64,000 nucleotides of DNA from Pseudomonas sp. FP198 (GTDB lineage: Bacteria; Pseudomonadota; Gammaproteobacteria; Pseudomonadales; Pseudomonadaceae): contig NZ_CP117452.1 in NCBI RefSeq assembly GCF_030687895.1, positions 2,559,501 through 2,623,500 of the forward strand, written 5' to 3'. How positions within the stretch are numbered: the first letter of the stretch is position 1; every line of letters begins with the position of its first letter. Under the pieces are notes generated by a model, which was not told where the DNA came from, ran no database searches, and worked only from the letters and a program-made list of their open reading frames with translations. The position numbers were made by a program, and so were the translations under genes. This document shows positions 19,452 through 28,007 of this stretch, in pieces.

Positions 19452-20603
19452 ATGTTGCGTAAAACATTCCTGGCAACACTTTGCGCCAGCGCTGCCCTGG
19501 CCCTTTCAACGCCGGCTTCTGCCGCGTCAGTCCAGCAATTCAAGGCCGAGGACGGCACCGTCGAAGTCACCACGGTCACCCGGGGGCTGGAGCGGCCTTG
19601 GTCCGTGGCGTTCCTGCCGGACCAGCAGGGCATGCTGGTCACGGAGCGTCCCGGTAACCTGCGATGGGTGAAGGCCGACGGGAAATTGTCTGCACCGTTG
19701 AGCGGTGTTCCCGATGTCTGGGCCAAGGGGCAGGGTGGTTTGCTGGATGTTGTGCTGTCTCCGGACTTCAAACAGGATCGCACCGTCTACCTGTCGTATG
19801 CCGAGGCGGGCGAGGATGGCAAGGCCGGCACGGCGGTGGGCCGTGGGCAGTTGTCCAGCGACATGACGCGCCTGGACAACTTCGACGTGATTTTCCGCCA
19901 GCAACCCAAGCTCTCGACGGGCAACCATTTCGGTTCGCGCCTGGTATTCGACCGGGACGGCTATCTGTTCATCACCCTGGGGGAAAACAACGACCGTCCG
20001 ACCGCACAAGACCTGGACAAGCTGCAAGGCAAGATCGTGCGGATCTATCCCGACGGCAAGGTGCCGGACGACAACCCCTTCGTGGGCCAGAAAAACGTCC
20101 GTCCGGAGATCTGGTCCTACGGCTTGCGCAATCCCCAAGGCGCCGCGCTCAATCCCTGGAATGGCACGCTTTGGGAAAACGAGCATGGTCCCAAGGGCGG
20201 TGACGAGCTGAACATCATCGAGCGCGGCAAGAACTATGGCTGGCCGTTGGCGACTCACGGTGACAACTATTCCGGCGCGCCGATTCCCGAGGCCCAAGGC
20301 AAGACCGCGAAGGGTACCGTCGGCCCCCATCACGTCTGGCAGGTATCGCCAGGGCTCAGCGGCATGGCGTTCTACGACAATGACCGGTTCAAGGCCTGGC
20401 AACGCAACGCGTTTGTCGGGGCGCTGGTTTCCAGGGACCTGATTCGCCTGGAGTTCGACGGCGACAAGGTCGTTCATGAAGAACGTTTGCTCGGCGAGCT
20501 CAAGGAGCGTATCCGCGATGTTCGCCAGGGGCCGGATGGTTTCCTCTATGTGCTGACGGACGACGATGACGGTGCGCTGTACAAGGTCGGGCTGAAGCAA
20601 TAG
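19452..20603 (+). CDS. PQQ-dependent sugar dehydrogenase-like protein (YliI/GDH-B family)
   Basis: 383 aa from the ATG at 19452, preceded by AGAAGGAAG. A signal peptide ends near ASA (~residue 24). The six-bladed propeller family is recognisable from GLERPWSVAFLPD, GQGGLLDVVLSPDF, TGNHFGSRLVFDRDGYLF and RNPQGAALNPWNG-LWENEHGPKGGDELN, then GKNYGWP. The His within TGNHFGSRL and the Arg/Asn of YGLRNPQ match the quinone and active-site region of soluble aldose dehydrogenases. It probably oxidises aldoses in the periplasm with PQQ; the physiological substrate is unknown. Confidence 0.9.
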   Translation: MLRKTFLATLCASAALALSTPASAASVQQFKAEDGTVEVTTVTRGLERPWSVAFLPDQQGMLVTERPGNLRWVKADGKLSAPLSGVPDVWAKGQGGLLDVVLSPDFKQDRTVYLSYAEAGEDGKAGTAVGRGQLSSDMTRLDNFDVIFRQQPKLSTGNHFGSRLVFDRDGYLFITLGENNDRPTAQDLDKLQGKIVRIYPDGKVPDDNPFVGQKNVRPEIWSYGLRNPQGAALNPWNGTLWENEHGPKGGDELNIIERGKNYGWPLATHGDNYSGAPIPEAQGKTAKGTVGPHHVWQVSPGLSGMAFYDNDRFKAWQRNAFVGALVSRDLIRLEFDGDKVVHEERLLGELKERIRDVRQGPDGFLYVLTDDDDGALYKVGLKQ

Positions 20604-20616
20604 CCGTGCTATGAAG

Positions 20617-20766
20617 TTGTGGCGAGGGGATTTATCCCCGCTGGGCTGCGCAGCAGCCCCAAAGAGCTTGAATGCGACCAACCTGGCACTCCCTGGTGGC
20701 AGGTTTCAGGGTTGCTTCGCACCCCAGCGGGGCGGTGCGACGTTTCGCTAAATCCCCTCGCCACGG
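20617..20766. repeat. Long inverted repeat, second intergenic family (copy 1)
   Basis: Ends are TGTGGCGAGGGGATTTATCC and its complement (AATCCCCTCGCCAC); the inner arms CCCCGCTGGG and CCCAGCGGGG also pair. It lies between the sugar dehydrogenase stop and the ilvA promoter. Further copies lie at 25228-25354 and 31412-31540. The central part is unrelated between copies. Confidence 0.85.
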
Positions 20767-20812
20767 ATTCACCTGCTTCTCAAGTGAACCGCTTTGGACT
20801 GGAGATTTTTCG

Positions 20813-20841
20813 TTGACTTCCCGGCCCCTCGCGGCTAGTTT
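20813..20841 (+). promoter_or_regulatory. Predicted promoter of the ilvA leader
   Basis: -35 TTGACT (20813-20818) and -10 TAGTTT (20836-20841) are separated by 17 bases. The start expected seven bases downstream falls on A20848, which is the A of the leader-peptide ATG. The -10 matches only three consensus bases (T1, A2, T6); the -35 matches five. Confidence 0.6.
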
Positions 20842-20847
20842 CCAACC

Positions 20848-20913
20848 ATGAATTCCACCGTACTGCGCAGCCAGCCAAGCATTATTACCGCCATTCCTTA
20901 TCTGGCGGGCTAG
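20848..20913 (+). CDS. ilvA attenuator leader peptide (21 codons)
   Basis: The short ORF ATG...TAG encodes 21 residues containing the run SIITAIP: three Ile codons and one Thr codon within six positions (20881-20895). It is followed at once by a strong terminator hairpin (20929-20953) and then by the threonine deaminase gene, the first enzyme of isoleucine synthesis. Leader peptides rich in the end-product amino acid are the known hallmark of transcription attenuation, as in E. coli ilv operons. There is no Shine-Dalgarno sequence, and the predicted +1 is the ATG itself, so the mRNA may be leaderless. The peptide should act only through ribosome position. Confidence 0.8.
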   Translation: MNSTVLRSQPSIITAIPYLAG

Positions 20914-20953
20914 CTGACGACTGCACCCAACCCGCCCTAGAGGCGGGTTTTTT
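20904..20953 (+). terminator. Attenuator terminator/antiterminator before ilvA
   Basis: Terminator: AACCCGCC (20929-20936), loop of five, GGCGGGTT (20942-20949), then a T-rich tract to 20956. Competing pairing: GGCGGG at 20904-20909, the last leader codons, can pair with CCCGCC at 20931-20936 and so block the terminator. A ribosome that completes the peptide to TAG at 20911 covers 20904-20909 and allows termination. A ribosome stalled on the Ile codons leaves it free. Confidence 0.82.
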
Positions 20954-20992
20954 CTTTCTGTCTCCAGGGCTTTACCCGACCAGGAGACCGCC

Positions 20993-22000
20993 ATGACCCC
21001 AACCAGCCCCGAGCAGACGCTGCTGGAACACTACGTCAAGAAGATCCTTGCCGCTGCGGTGTACGAACTGGCGGTGCCCACGCCACTGCAAGCGGCTGCG
21101 GCGCTTTCCCAGCTCTTGGGCAACCGGATTCTGCTCAAGCGCGAGGACTTGCAACCGACGTTCTCGTTCAAGATCCGCGGCGCTTATAACAAGCTCGTGC
21201 AACTGACCCCGGAGCAACGCAGCCGTGGCGTGATCACCGCATCGGCGGGCAACCACGCCCAAGGCGTGGCGCTGGCGGCTCAAGCGTTGGGTATCTCGGC
21301 GTGCATTGTCATGCCGCGCACGACGCCGCAACTGAAAGTACTCGGCGTGCGCAGTCGCGGGGCCGAAGCGTTGCTGCACGGTGAGAGTTTTCCATTCGCC
21401 CTGGAGTTCGCCCTGGACCTGGCTCGGCAGACCGGGCGGGAATTCGTCTCACCGTTCGATGACCCGCAAGTCATCGCCGGGCAGGGAACCGTCGCGATGG
21501 AGATCCTGCGCCAGCACCCAGGTCAGCTGGATGCCATTTTTGTTCCGGTCGGCGGTGGCGGCTTGATTGCCGGGGTGGCGGCTTACGTCAAATACCTGCG
21601 TCCGGAGGTGCGCGTCATTGGCGTCGAGTCGGAACACTCCGCATGCCTCCAGGCCGCACTGGCAGCAGGGGAGCGGGTGACGCTAGCGAGCGTCGGCACA
21701 TTCGCCGACGGCGTGGCCGTCGCACAGATCGGCGCCCATGGCTTCGATATCTGTCGTTTCTGCGTCGATGAAGTGATCACCGTCAGCAACGACCAGCTCT
21801 GCGCCGCGATCCGGGATATCTATGACGACACCCGCTCGATCACCGAGCCATCGGGCGCCCTGGCGGTAGCGGGGATCAAGCGCTACGTGGCGGACCGCGG
21901 AGCGCAAGGCCAGACCCTGGTGGCGATCAACTCTGGCGCCAACATCAACTTCGACAGCTTGGGCCATGTGGCAGAGCGCGCGGCGGTGGCTGCGTCTTGA
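20993..22000 (+). CDS. ilvA: Threonine ammonia-lyase, short form without ACT regulatory domains
   Basis: 335 aa fold-type II PLP enzyme converting threonine to 2-oxobutyrate. PLP lysine is Lys60 in FSFKIRGAYNKL; SAGNHAQGVA (~86-95) and the glycine loop VGGGGLIAG are present. Biosynthetic IlvA is normally ~505-515 aa with C-terminal ACT-like domains that bind Ile. This protein stops right after NFDSLGHVAERA, at the end of the catalytic domain, so allosteric inhibition by Ile should be absent. Its length resembles catabolic TdcB, but the Ile-rich attenuator upstream argues for a biosynthetic role. Downstream frames show no convincing ACT remnant. Another full-length ilvA is likely elsewhere in the genome. 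Confidence 0.92.
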   Translation: MTPTSPEQTLLEHYVKKILAAAVYELAVPTPLQAAAALSQLLGNRILLKREDLQPTFSFKIRGAYNKLVQLTPEQRSRGVITASAGNHAQGVALAAQALGISACIVMPRTTPQLKVLGVRSRGAEALLHGESFPFALEFALDLARQTGREFVSPFDDPQVIAGQGTVAMEILRQHPGQLDAIFVPVGGGGLIAGVAAYVKYLRPEVRVIGVESEHSACLQAALAAGERVTLASVGTFADGVAVAQIGAHGFDICRFCVDEVITVSNDQLCAAIRDIYDDTRSITEPSGALAVAGIKRYVADRGAQGQTLVAINSGANINFDSLGHVAERAAVAAS

Positions 22001-22375
22001 GAGGGCTCCGTGCGTCCGATTTCCTGAAGTCGCCGACGGGCGCCGCCCATGAAGTCGAAATAGTGGCTACTCTGAGCTTGGCAGATCGAGCGGGCGATTG
22101 CAGTTTGCATGGATAAAACAGCGTTTCCTTGCATTTTGCATGGCCGCTTCGCTGGAACTGCTGGCTAAGTAACTGATTTGTAACAGTACCGATGTAAACG
22201 GCTACAGGCATATTTCTTGCGGGTTGATATCAGAGTCCGATGACGGGCTCCAACACCAGAAAACGCCAAAATGAACGAACGGCACGGCATTCGAAGTCCT
22301 GTCCGCAGGGAAGAATCGGACGAAAATACCGCCGTCGTGAACATAAATTGGCTGCCTCAAAAGGAGAGAGTTGCC
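22001..22375. promoter_or_regulatory. ilvA-DUF1652 gap with tandem GTAAC repeats
   Basis: There is no gene in these 375 bases. GTAAC occurs at 22169-22173 and 22180-22184 (11-base period) with GTAAA at 22194-22198, a spacing typical of OmpR/PhoB-type response-regulator sites. A small stem GAGTCC/GGGCTC lies at 22233-22250 in the probable 5' leader of the DUF1652 gene. Confidence 0.3.
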
Positions 22376-22660
22376 ATGTTTTTATCTGCCCTCGAAATGC
22401 GAAACATCATTGAAAGCAGCCTGCTGCCCAAACGCTCGCAATGCACCTTGTCACCTGATCTGTCCATGACCGTTAAAATCTACGACGACCACGAGACCGA
22501 CCGCGTGGCGTTGGTCAAGAGCGATATTGACGCCACCAAGCTCACCGGCTGCCGCGCCATCAACGATCTGATTGCGGAACTGCGTACCGAACTCGACCGT
22601 GGCCAGGGTCACGGCCACGCAAACTATTTCCACCAGCAACACCGGATGAGCGGGCGTTAA
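22376..22660 (+). CDS. DUF1652 domain protein
   Basis: 94 aa from the ATG at 22376, preceded by AAAAGGAGAGAG, one of the best ribosome sites in the window; an in-frame extension to 22271 lacks one. The family pattern is clear: an N-terminal helix LEMRNIIESSLLP, CTLSPDLSMTVKIYD, then a C-terminal helix AINDLIAELRTEL. DUF1652 proteins are small, common in Pseudomonas and of unknown function. The last ~20 residues are His/Gln-rich. It converges on mtlZ. Confidence 0.88.
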   Translation: MFLSALEMRNIIESSLLPKRSQCTLSPDLSMTVKIYDDHETDRVALVKSDIDATKLTGCRAINDLIAELRTELDRGQGHGHANYFHQQHRMSGR

Positions 22661-22689
22661 GCACCGCCCGACCTTTGCACACCTGACGA

Positions 22690-22715
22690 CCGGGTCCGAC
22701 GTTGTTCGAACCCGG
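22690..22715. terminator. Hairpin between converging DUF1652 gene and mtl operon
   Basis: A 10-bp stem with one mismatch (CCGGGTCCGA at 22690-22699, TCGAACCCGG at 22706-22715, loop of six) sits in the 75-base gap between two convergent genes. No long T-run flanks it on either side, so termination is likely but not certain. Confidence 0.5.
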
Positions 22716-22735
22716 CGTCCAGTTTTCGATTCGTT

Positions 22736-23674
22736 TCAGACCAGTTGCTGCCGATAGGGCAGGTCTGGCCCGACTTTGCCGCACGTCAGCGCCGCAGCGC
22801 GCATGGCGAAGTCCAGCATCTTCCCAATCTGCTCCGCGCTCAGCGAATGCAAACCCTCCACATGATCCAGTTGCTGTTCCGTCAGCCAAGCGATCAGCGC
22901 AGCCTGGAACGTGTCGCCCGCGCCCACCGTATCGGCGATCTGAACCGGGCAGGCGGGAAGCGACCATACGCCATGCTGGCGGCTGAACACCGTTGCGCCC
23001 TGGCCGCCACGGGTGAGGAAGGCTAACTGACAGCGGTGCTCCAGCCAGCCACCAATCACTTCATGGGGATCCCGATCAGGGTAGAGCAGGCTCAGGTCCT
23101 CATCGCTGACCTTGATCAGGTCGGCATATTCCACCAGCGTCGCGATCCGTGAACGCCACAACTCGATGTCTGGCTGCGGATTGAGCCGCACGTTCGGGTC
23201 GAGGCTGATCAGGCGCCGGCCGCTTTCGCGTTGTACCAGGGCCAGCAGTGTATCGCCCACCGGTTGCACCACCAATGAGAACGAACCCACATGCAGGCCG
23301 CGCACTCGCGGGCCCAGCGTCGGCAAATGCTCCACGCTCAATTGCCGGTCTGCGCAGCCTTCGCCACGGAAGCTGTAGTGGGGCGAGCCGTTGGCGCCGA
23401 CAGCAACCATGGCCAGGGTGGTGGGGGCCTCGAAGTCCTGGGCAAATTGAGTGCTGACGCCTTCGTCCACCAGCACCTGTTTCAAGCGGCGGCCCAGATA
23501 GTCGGTAGACAGCCCGGTGAACAGCGCCGACTCGATCCCCAGCCGACGCAAACCCACCGCCACGTTGAACGGTGAACCACCGGCGAGCGCCTTGAAATTC
23601 ACCTGCGAAGCCGGAGTCTGCGCTTCGTTTGCGCTGAAAAAATCAAACAGCGCTTCACCACATACCAGATACAT
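22736..23674 (-). CDS. mtlZ: Fructokinase of the mannitol operon (PfkB family)
   Basis: 312 aa ribokinase-fold sugar kinase. The N-terminal signature GGSPFNVAVGLRRLG (~32-46) binds sugar. The C-terminal DTVGAGDTFQAAL carries the catalytic Asp and anion hole (GAGD). It phosphorylates the fructose made by mannitol dehydrogenase to fructose 6-phosphate in the cytoplasm. It is the last gene of the operon, starting 12 bases after the mtlY stop. The assignment rests on both family and context. Confidence 0.93.
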   Translation of the reverse strand: MYLVCGEALFDFFSANEAQTPASQVNFKALAGGSPFNVAVGLRRLGIESALFTGLSTDYLGRRLKQVLVDEGVSTQFAQDFEAPTTLAMVAVGANGSPHYSFRGEGCADRQLSVEHLPTLGPRVRGLHVGSFSLVVQPVGDTLLALVQRESGRRLISLDPNVRLNPQPDIELWRSRIATLVEYADLIKVSDEDLSLLYPDRDPHEVIGGWLEHRCQLAFLTRGGQGATVFSRQHGVWSLPACPVQIADTVGAGDTFQAALIAWLTEQQLDHVEGLHSLSAEQIGKMLDFAMRAAALTCGKVGPDLPYRQQLV

Positions 23675-23686
23675 AATTGCTTGCTC

Positions 23687-25174
23687 TCAAAGGGTTGCGA
23701 CGTATTGCCGGTAACGTTCGTAGGCTTGTTGTGACGCCGCGACGTGGGTCGCGACGGGGCGGGTTTCGCTGGCCGGGTCGAGCTTCACGCAGCGCTCGCA
23801 CAGGTCGGCCAGGGAGGCTTGCCCGGCGCCATGACACCACGCCGCCTGGATCGCCCCGCCCAGGGCAGCGGCTTCGCTCTGTTCGGTGCAGATGACGGTG
23901 GTGTCCATGATGTCGGCGACGATCTGTCGCCAGACCGGGCTCTTCGAGCCGCCGCCGATCAGGCGAATGCTCTGGGCCTTGAGCCCGTTGGCACGGAGCA
24001 GGTCGAGGCCATAACGCAGGCCGAAGGTCGTGCCTTCGACCACCGCGCGGCAGAGGTTGGCCCGGGTCAGGTTGGTGGTCGTCAGGCCCAGCAGGCTGCC
24101 GGTGGCATGGGGCAGGGCGGGGACGCGCTCGCCATTGAGGAACGGCAGCATGCACACGCCCTCGGCACCGATCGGCGACTGGGTCACCAGGGTGTTGAAC
24201 GTATCGATGTCCAGTTCCAACAGCTCGCGCAGCGCTCCGGTGGCGTTGGTCAGGTTCATGGTGCAGATCAACGGCAGCCAGCCGCCGCTCGACGAACAGA
24301 ACGTCGCCACGGATGCTTGCGGGCTGACCACGGGCTCCGCGCCATACGCATACACCGTGCCGGAGGAACCGAGGCTCATGGTGATCACGCCGGGCTGGAT
24401 GTTGCCGGTGCCGATGGCGCCCATCATGTTGTCGCCGCCGCCACTGGCGACCACCGCGTCGGGGTTGAGGCCCAGTTGTGCGGCGATCTCGGGCAGGATC
24501 CTGCCGACTGGCTGATGGGCCTCGATCAGCTCGGGCAAGGCCGACTCCAGCCGGCCGCTGGGGTCGATATGGCGCAGCAGCGCGCGATCCCATTGGCGGG
24601 TACGGACGTTGAAGTAGCCGGTGCCCGAGGCATCGCCATACTCGCTGCAATGGCGCCCGGTAAGCCAGTAATTGAGGAAGTCGTGGGGCAGCAGGATGCT
24701 GGCGGTCCGCTCGAAAACCTGCGGGTGCTGTTCCCGGGTCCAGAGCAGTTTGGACACCGTGTAGCCCGGGGCGATCACCACACCGAGGCGTTCCAGGCTG
24801 CCTTCTTCACCACCGAGATGCGCCAGGAGACGATCGTTTTCCGCGGTCGTCTCGGTATCGCACCACAGTTTTGCCGGGCGCAGGACCTGGCCCTGGTCAT
24901 CGAGCAACACCAGGCCGTGCTGCTGGCCGGATACGCCGATGCCGAGAATCGACTGGCCATCGACCTGTGCATCCGCCAGCGCTTGCCGAGTGGCCTGGGT
25001 GAACGCGTCGAGCCATTGCCGGGTGTCTTGTTCCCGGCGGCCGTTGGCACCGCTGATCATGTCGTGGGCGGCGGAGCCCTGGCCGAGTACCTGGCCGCTG
25101 ATCGAGTCGAGGATCAGCGCCTTGGTGCCTTGGGTGCCGCAGTCGATGCCCAGGAACAGTTGTTGGTTTGCCAT
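23687..25174 (-). CDS. mtlY: Xylulokinase of the mannitol/arabitol operon
   Basis: 495 aa FGGY kinase from the ATG at 25174 (GAGGA upstream). The N-terminus LFLGIDCGTQGTKALI is the phosphate-1 motif. VSGQQHGLV and the C-terminal LIGGGSKSPVWRQIVAD (ATP-binding adenosine motif) fit xylulokinase. It phosphorylates D-xylulose produced when the dehydrogenase oxidises D-arabitol, widening the operon from mannitol to arabitol. The 193-base gap upstream of it contains a copy of the second intergenic repeat. Confidence 0.93.
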   Translation of the reverse strand: MANQQLFLGIDCGTQGTKALILDSISGQVLGQGSAAHDMISGANGRREQDTRQWLDAFTQATRQALADAQVDGQSILGIGVSGQQHGLVLLDDQGQVLRPAKLWCDTETTAENDRLLAHLGGEEGSLERLGVVIAPGYTVSKLLWTREQHPQVFERTASILLPHDFLNYWLTGRHCSEYGDASGTGYFNVRTRQWDRALLRHIDPSGRLESALPELIEAHQPVGRILPEIAAQLGLNPDAVVASGGGDNMMGAIGTGNIQPGVITMSLGSSGTVYAYGAEPVVSPQASVATFCSSSGGWLPLICTMNLTNATGALRELLELDIDTFNTLVTQSPIGAEGVCMLPFLNGERVPALPHATGSLLGLTTTNLTRANLCRAVVEGTTFGLRYGLDLLRANGLKAQSIRLIGGGSKSPVWRQIVADIMDTTVICTEQSEAAALGGAIQAAWCHGAGQASLADLCERCVKLDPASETRPVATHVAASQQAYERYRQYVATL

Positions 25175-25227
25175 GGAAATCCTCGGATCAAAGAGCAGTC
25201 GATACAACACCGTGGTAAGGGACAACC

Positions 25228-25354
25228 TGTGGCGAGGGGATTTATCCCCGCTGGGCTGCGAAGCGGCCCCAAAATTTACCTGCTGTTGCGGTGTTTCAGG
25301 CAGTCTATCGGGGGCCGCTTCGCGACCCAGCGGGGATAAACCCCCTCACCACAA
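25228..25354. repeat. Long inverted repeat, second family (copy 2), inside the mtl operon
   Basis: Ends TGTGGCGAGGGGATTTATCC (25229) and complement ending near 25354; inner CCCCGCTGGG/CCCAGCGGGG arms pair. It lies between mtlD and mtlY within the predicted transcript, where the hairpin could alter mRNA stability or read-through. Confidence 0.85.
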
Positions 25355-25367
25355 GAGCGGGTTGTAT

Positions 25368-26849
25368 CTAGCCTTGATCAGCCAGTACCCGCTCAAGCGT
25401 CTTGCTCACCCCTTGCTCGCGCAAGCTGTTGCAGCACCATTCGAATGCTGCCACGAACTCGGGCGAACGGGGGATGGCCGTGCCAAAAATTTCTTCCACT
25501 GCAAGCATTCTCTGGGTCACCAGCGCGTCGTCGGCCACCAGCGCCTGGCAGAACGCCGCGCGTGGGTCGGGGATCGAGTAGGTCGTGCCATTTTCATCTA
25601 CCCCTTTGAGGTAAACAGCCCAGGCCGCCACCACCAGCGCCGCGCGGCGGGTCTGGCCGCCGTCGGCGATCAGGCGGTTGATGGTCGGCACGGTGAATTT
25701 GGGAAATTTCGACGAGCCATCCGAACACACCCGTTCCAACTGGTCGGCGATGGCCTGGTTGGAGAAGCGCTCCACCAGGGTGTCCTTGTATTCCGTCAGG
25801 TCGATGCCCGGCACTGGGGCCAGTTGTGGCGTCACGTCCAGGTCCATGTAGGCGCGGATGTAACGCACGAACAACGGGTCGTTCATGGTTTCGTGGACGA
25901 AACGATACCCCTTGAGGAAACCCAGGTACGTCAACGCGAGATGGCTGCCGTTGAGCAACTTTATCTTCATCTCTTCATAGGGCGAAACGTCATCGGTGAA
26001 CTGCACGCCGACCTTCTCCCAGGCCGGGCGACCATTGACGAACTTGTCCTCCAGCACCCATTGCACAAAGGGTTCGCACACCACTGGCCAAGCGTCGTCG
26101 ATGCCATGCTCGTCGTGCAGCTGCAAGCGGTGGGCGCTGCTGGTCATCGGGGTGATGCGATCGACCATGGCGTTGGGAAAGCTCACGTTCTGCTCGATCC
26201 ATTGTCTCAGTTCGGGGTCTCGCAACGCGGCAAACGCCAGCAGCGCCTTGCGCGTGACGGCGCCGTTGTGGGGCAGGTTGTCGCAGGACATCAGGGTGAA
26301 CGCCGGCGTCCCCTTAGCCCGGCGTTTGGCCAGCGCTGCGCAGAGGAAGCCGAACACGGTCCGCGGTTCGTCCGGATGGGCCAGGTCGTGCTGGATCTGC
26401 GGCAGATGGGCCATGAATTCGCCGTTGCTGTCGTCGATGCAATAACCACCCTCGGTGATCGTCAGCGAGACGATGCGGATCTGCGGGTCGGCCAGTTTGT
26501 CGATCAAGACCTGGGCGCCATCCTCGGCCAACAGCATGTCGGCGATCGCGCCGATGACCCGGACTTCGGTGTCATCGGTGTCGCCCAGTTCATACAGGGT
26601 GAACAGGTAGTCCTGGCCAGCCAGATCATCCCGGGCCCGGCGATCTTCGGCGCGCAGGCCGACGCCGCAGATAGCCCAGTCGAGGCCTTCGCCGGTGTTC
26701 ATCAACGCATCGGTGTAATACGCCTGGTGCGCACGGTGGAAACCGCCGACCCCGATGTGGGCGATGCCCAAGCGGCGGTCGCCCAGGTTGTATGCGGGCA
26801 GGGCGACCTCGGCGTTGAGGTTGTGCAGGTTCTGTCGGTTGAGTTTCAT
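25368..26849 (-). CDS. mtlD: Mannitol 2-dehydrogenase (NAD-dependent, long-chain polyol dehydrogenase)
   Basis: 493 aa from the ATG at 26849, the length of the characterised P. fluorescens enzyme. Catalytic Lys295, Asn300 and His303 fall at exactly the positions known in that enzyme (segment EMKIKLLNGSHLAL). The N-terminal GIAHIGVGGFHRAH matches the family nucleotide-binding region. It oxidises D-mannitol to D-fructose and D-arabitol to D-xylulose in the cytoplasm. It starts 15 bases after the mtlK stop. Confidence 0.96.
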   Translation of the reverse strand: MKLNRQNLHNLNAEVALPAYNLGDRRLGIAHIGVGGFHRAHQAYYTDALMNTGEGLDWAICGVGLRAEDRRARDDLAGQDYLFTLYELGDTDDTEVRVIGAIADMLLAEDGAQVLIDKLADPQIRIVSLTITEGGYCIDDSNGEFMAHLPQIQHDLAHPDEPRTVFGFLCAALAKRRAKGTPAFTLMSCDNLPHNGAVTRKALLAFAALRDPELRQWIEQNVSFPNAMVDRITPMTSSAHRLQLHDEHGIDDAWPVVCEPFVQWVLEDKFVNGRPAWEKVGVQFTDDVSPYEEMKIKLLNGSHLALTYLGFLKGYRFVHETMNDPLFVRYIRAYMDLDVTPQLAPVPGIDLTEYKDTLVERFSNQAIADQLERVCSDGSSKFPKFTVPTINRLIADGGQTRRAALVVAAWAVYLKGVDENGTTYSIPDPRAAFCQALVADDALVTQRMLAVEEIFGTAIPRSPEFVAAFEWCCNSLREQGVSKTLERVLADQG

Positions 26850-26864
26850 CGCAAATCTCGGCAA

Positions 26865-27968
26865 TCAGGCGGCAGCGCGCAGCGCGCGGGAAACCGCTAC
26901 GCCTTCGGCATCGAATAAGTGGCAGTGTTCGGCGTCCAGGTGCAGCTCCAGTTGCTCGCCGAAACGGCTCGCCAGGTCACCACGCACGCGCATGGTCAGG
27001 GCTTCGCCGGAGGCGGTGACGACATGGCAGAAGGTGTCGCTGCCCAGGCGTTCGCTGACATCGGCGGTGACCCGCAGCGTGCAATCGCCCGGTTGCGCCA
27101 GGTTCAGGTGTTCCGGACGAATCCCCAGGGTTACCGCGCCGCCGACGCTCAGGTTGGCGCCGCTGCGCGGCAGGCTGATGCGGGTGCCGGCGTCCAGCAG
27201 CACTTCACAACCCAGGCCGTCGAGGCCGGTGACCTTGCCCTTGAGAAAACCCATCTTCGGCGTGCCGAGGAACCCGGCGACGAACAGGTTGGCCGGCTGG
27301 TGATACAGCTCCAGCGGCGAGCCGACCTGCTCGATGCGCCCGCCGTTGAGCACCACCACCTTGTCGGCCAGGGTCATCGCTTCGACCTGGTCGTGGGTCA
27401 CGTAGATCATGGTCGCCTGCAACTCTTTATGCAGGCGCGCCAGTTCCAGGCGCATCTGCACGCGCAGAGCGGCGTCGAGGTTCGACAAGGGCTCGTCGAA
27501 CAGGAAGATTTTCGGGTTGCGCACGATGGCCCGGCCGATCGCCACACGCTGGCGCTGGCCGCCGGACAGCTGCTTGGGCTTGCGCTCCAGCATCGGTCCC
27601 AGTTCGAGGATGCGCGCCGCTTCGTTGACTTTCTTTTCCACCTCGGCCTTGGGCACGCCGGCGAGGTCGAGGGCGAAGGACATGTTCTTGCGCACGCTCA
27701 TGTGCGGGTACAGGGCATAGGTCTGGAACACCATCGCCAGGTCGCGCTTGGCCGGGCTGACTTCGGTGATGTCCCGGCCGTCCAGCTCGATGGTGCCGTC
27801 GCTGACTTCTTCCAGGCCGGCGATCAGCCGCAGCAGGGTCGACTTGCCACAACCCGAGGGGCCGACGAAGACCACAAATTCGCGGTCGTTCACTTCAAGG
27901 TCGATGCCCTTGATGATGGAAAAGCCTTCGAAGCCTTTTTGCAGATTCTTGATTTTCAGGTTGGCCAT
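26865..27968 (-). CDS. mtlK: Mannitol ABC transporter ATP-binding protein (MalK/UgpC type)
   Basis: 367 aa. Walker [10 protein letters not shown] (37-45), signature [14 protein letters not shown] and Walker [13 protein letters not shown] are all intact. The C-terminal ~130 residues form the regulatory OB/TOBE domain of the MalK group (GIRPEHL). It energises mannitol uptake with MtlFG. It begins 39 bases after mtlG. Confidence 0.95.
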   Translation of the reverse strand: MANLKIKNLQKGFEGFSIIKGIDLEVNDREFVVFVGPSGCGKSTLLRLIAGLEEVSDGTIELDGRDITEVSPAKRDLAMVFQTYALYPHMSVRKNMSFALDLAGVPKAEVEKKVNEAARILELGPMLERKPKQLSGGQRQRVAIGRAIVRNPKIFLFDEPLSNLDAALRVQMRLELARLHKELQATMIYVTHDQVEAMTLADKVVVLNGGRIEQVGSPLELYHQPANLFVAGFLGTPKMGFLKGKVTGLDGLGCEVLLDAGTRISLPRSGANLSVGGAVTLGIRPEHLNLAQPGDCTLRVTADVSERLGSDTFCHVVTASGEALTMRVRGDLASRFGEQLELHLDAEHCHLFDAEGVAVSRALRAAA

Positions 27969-28007
27969 GATGATGGGCCTCCACTTCTGATAACTGGGTA
28001 GGGCGCG

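Noticed and set aside
22001..22130. Remnant of the ilvA ACT domain after a frameshift
   Set aside because: The +1 frame continues for about 40 codons past the stop, but the translation does not show the expected ACT pattern, so a recent frameshift is not supported.
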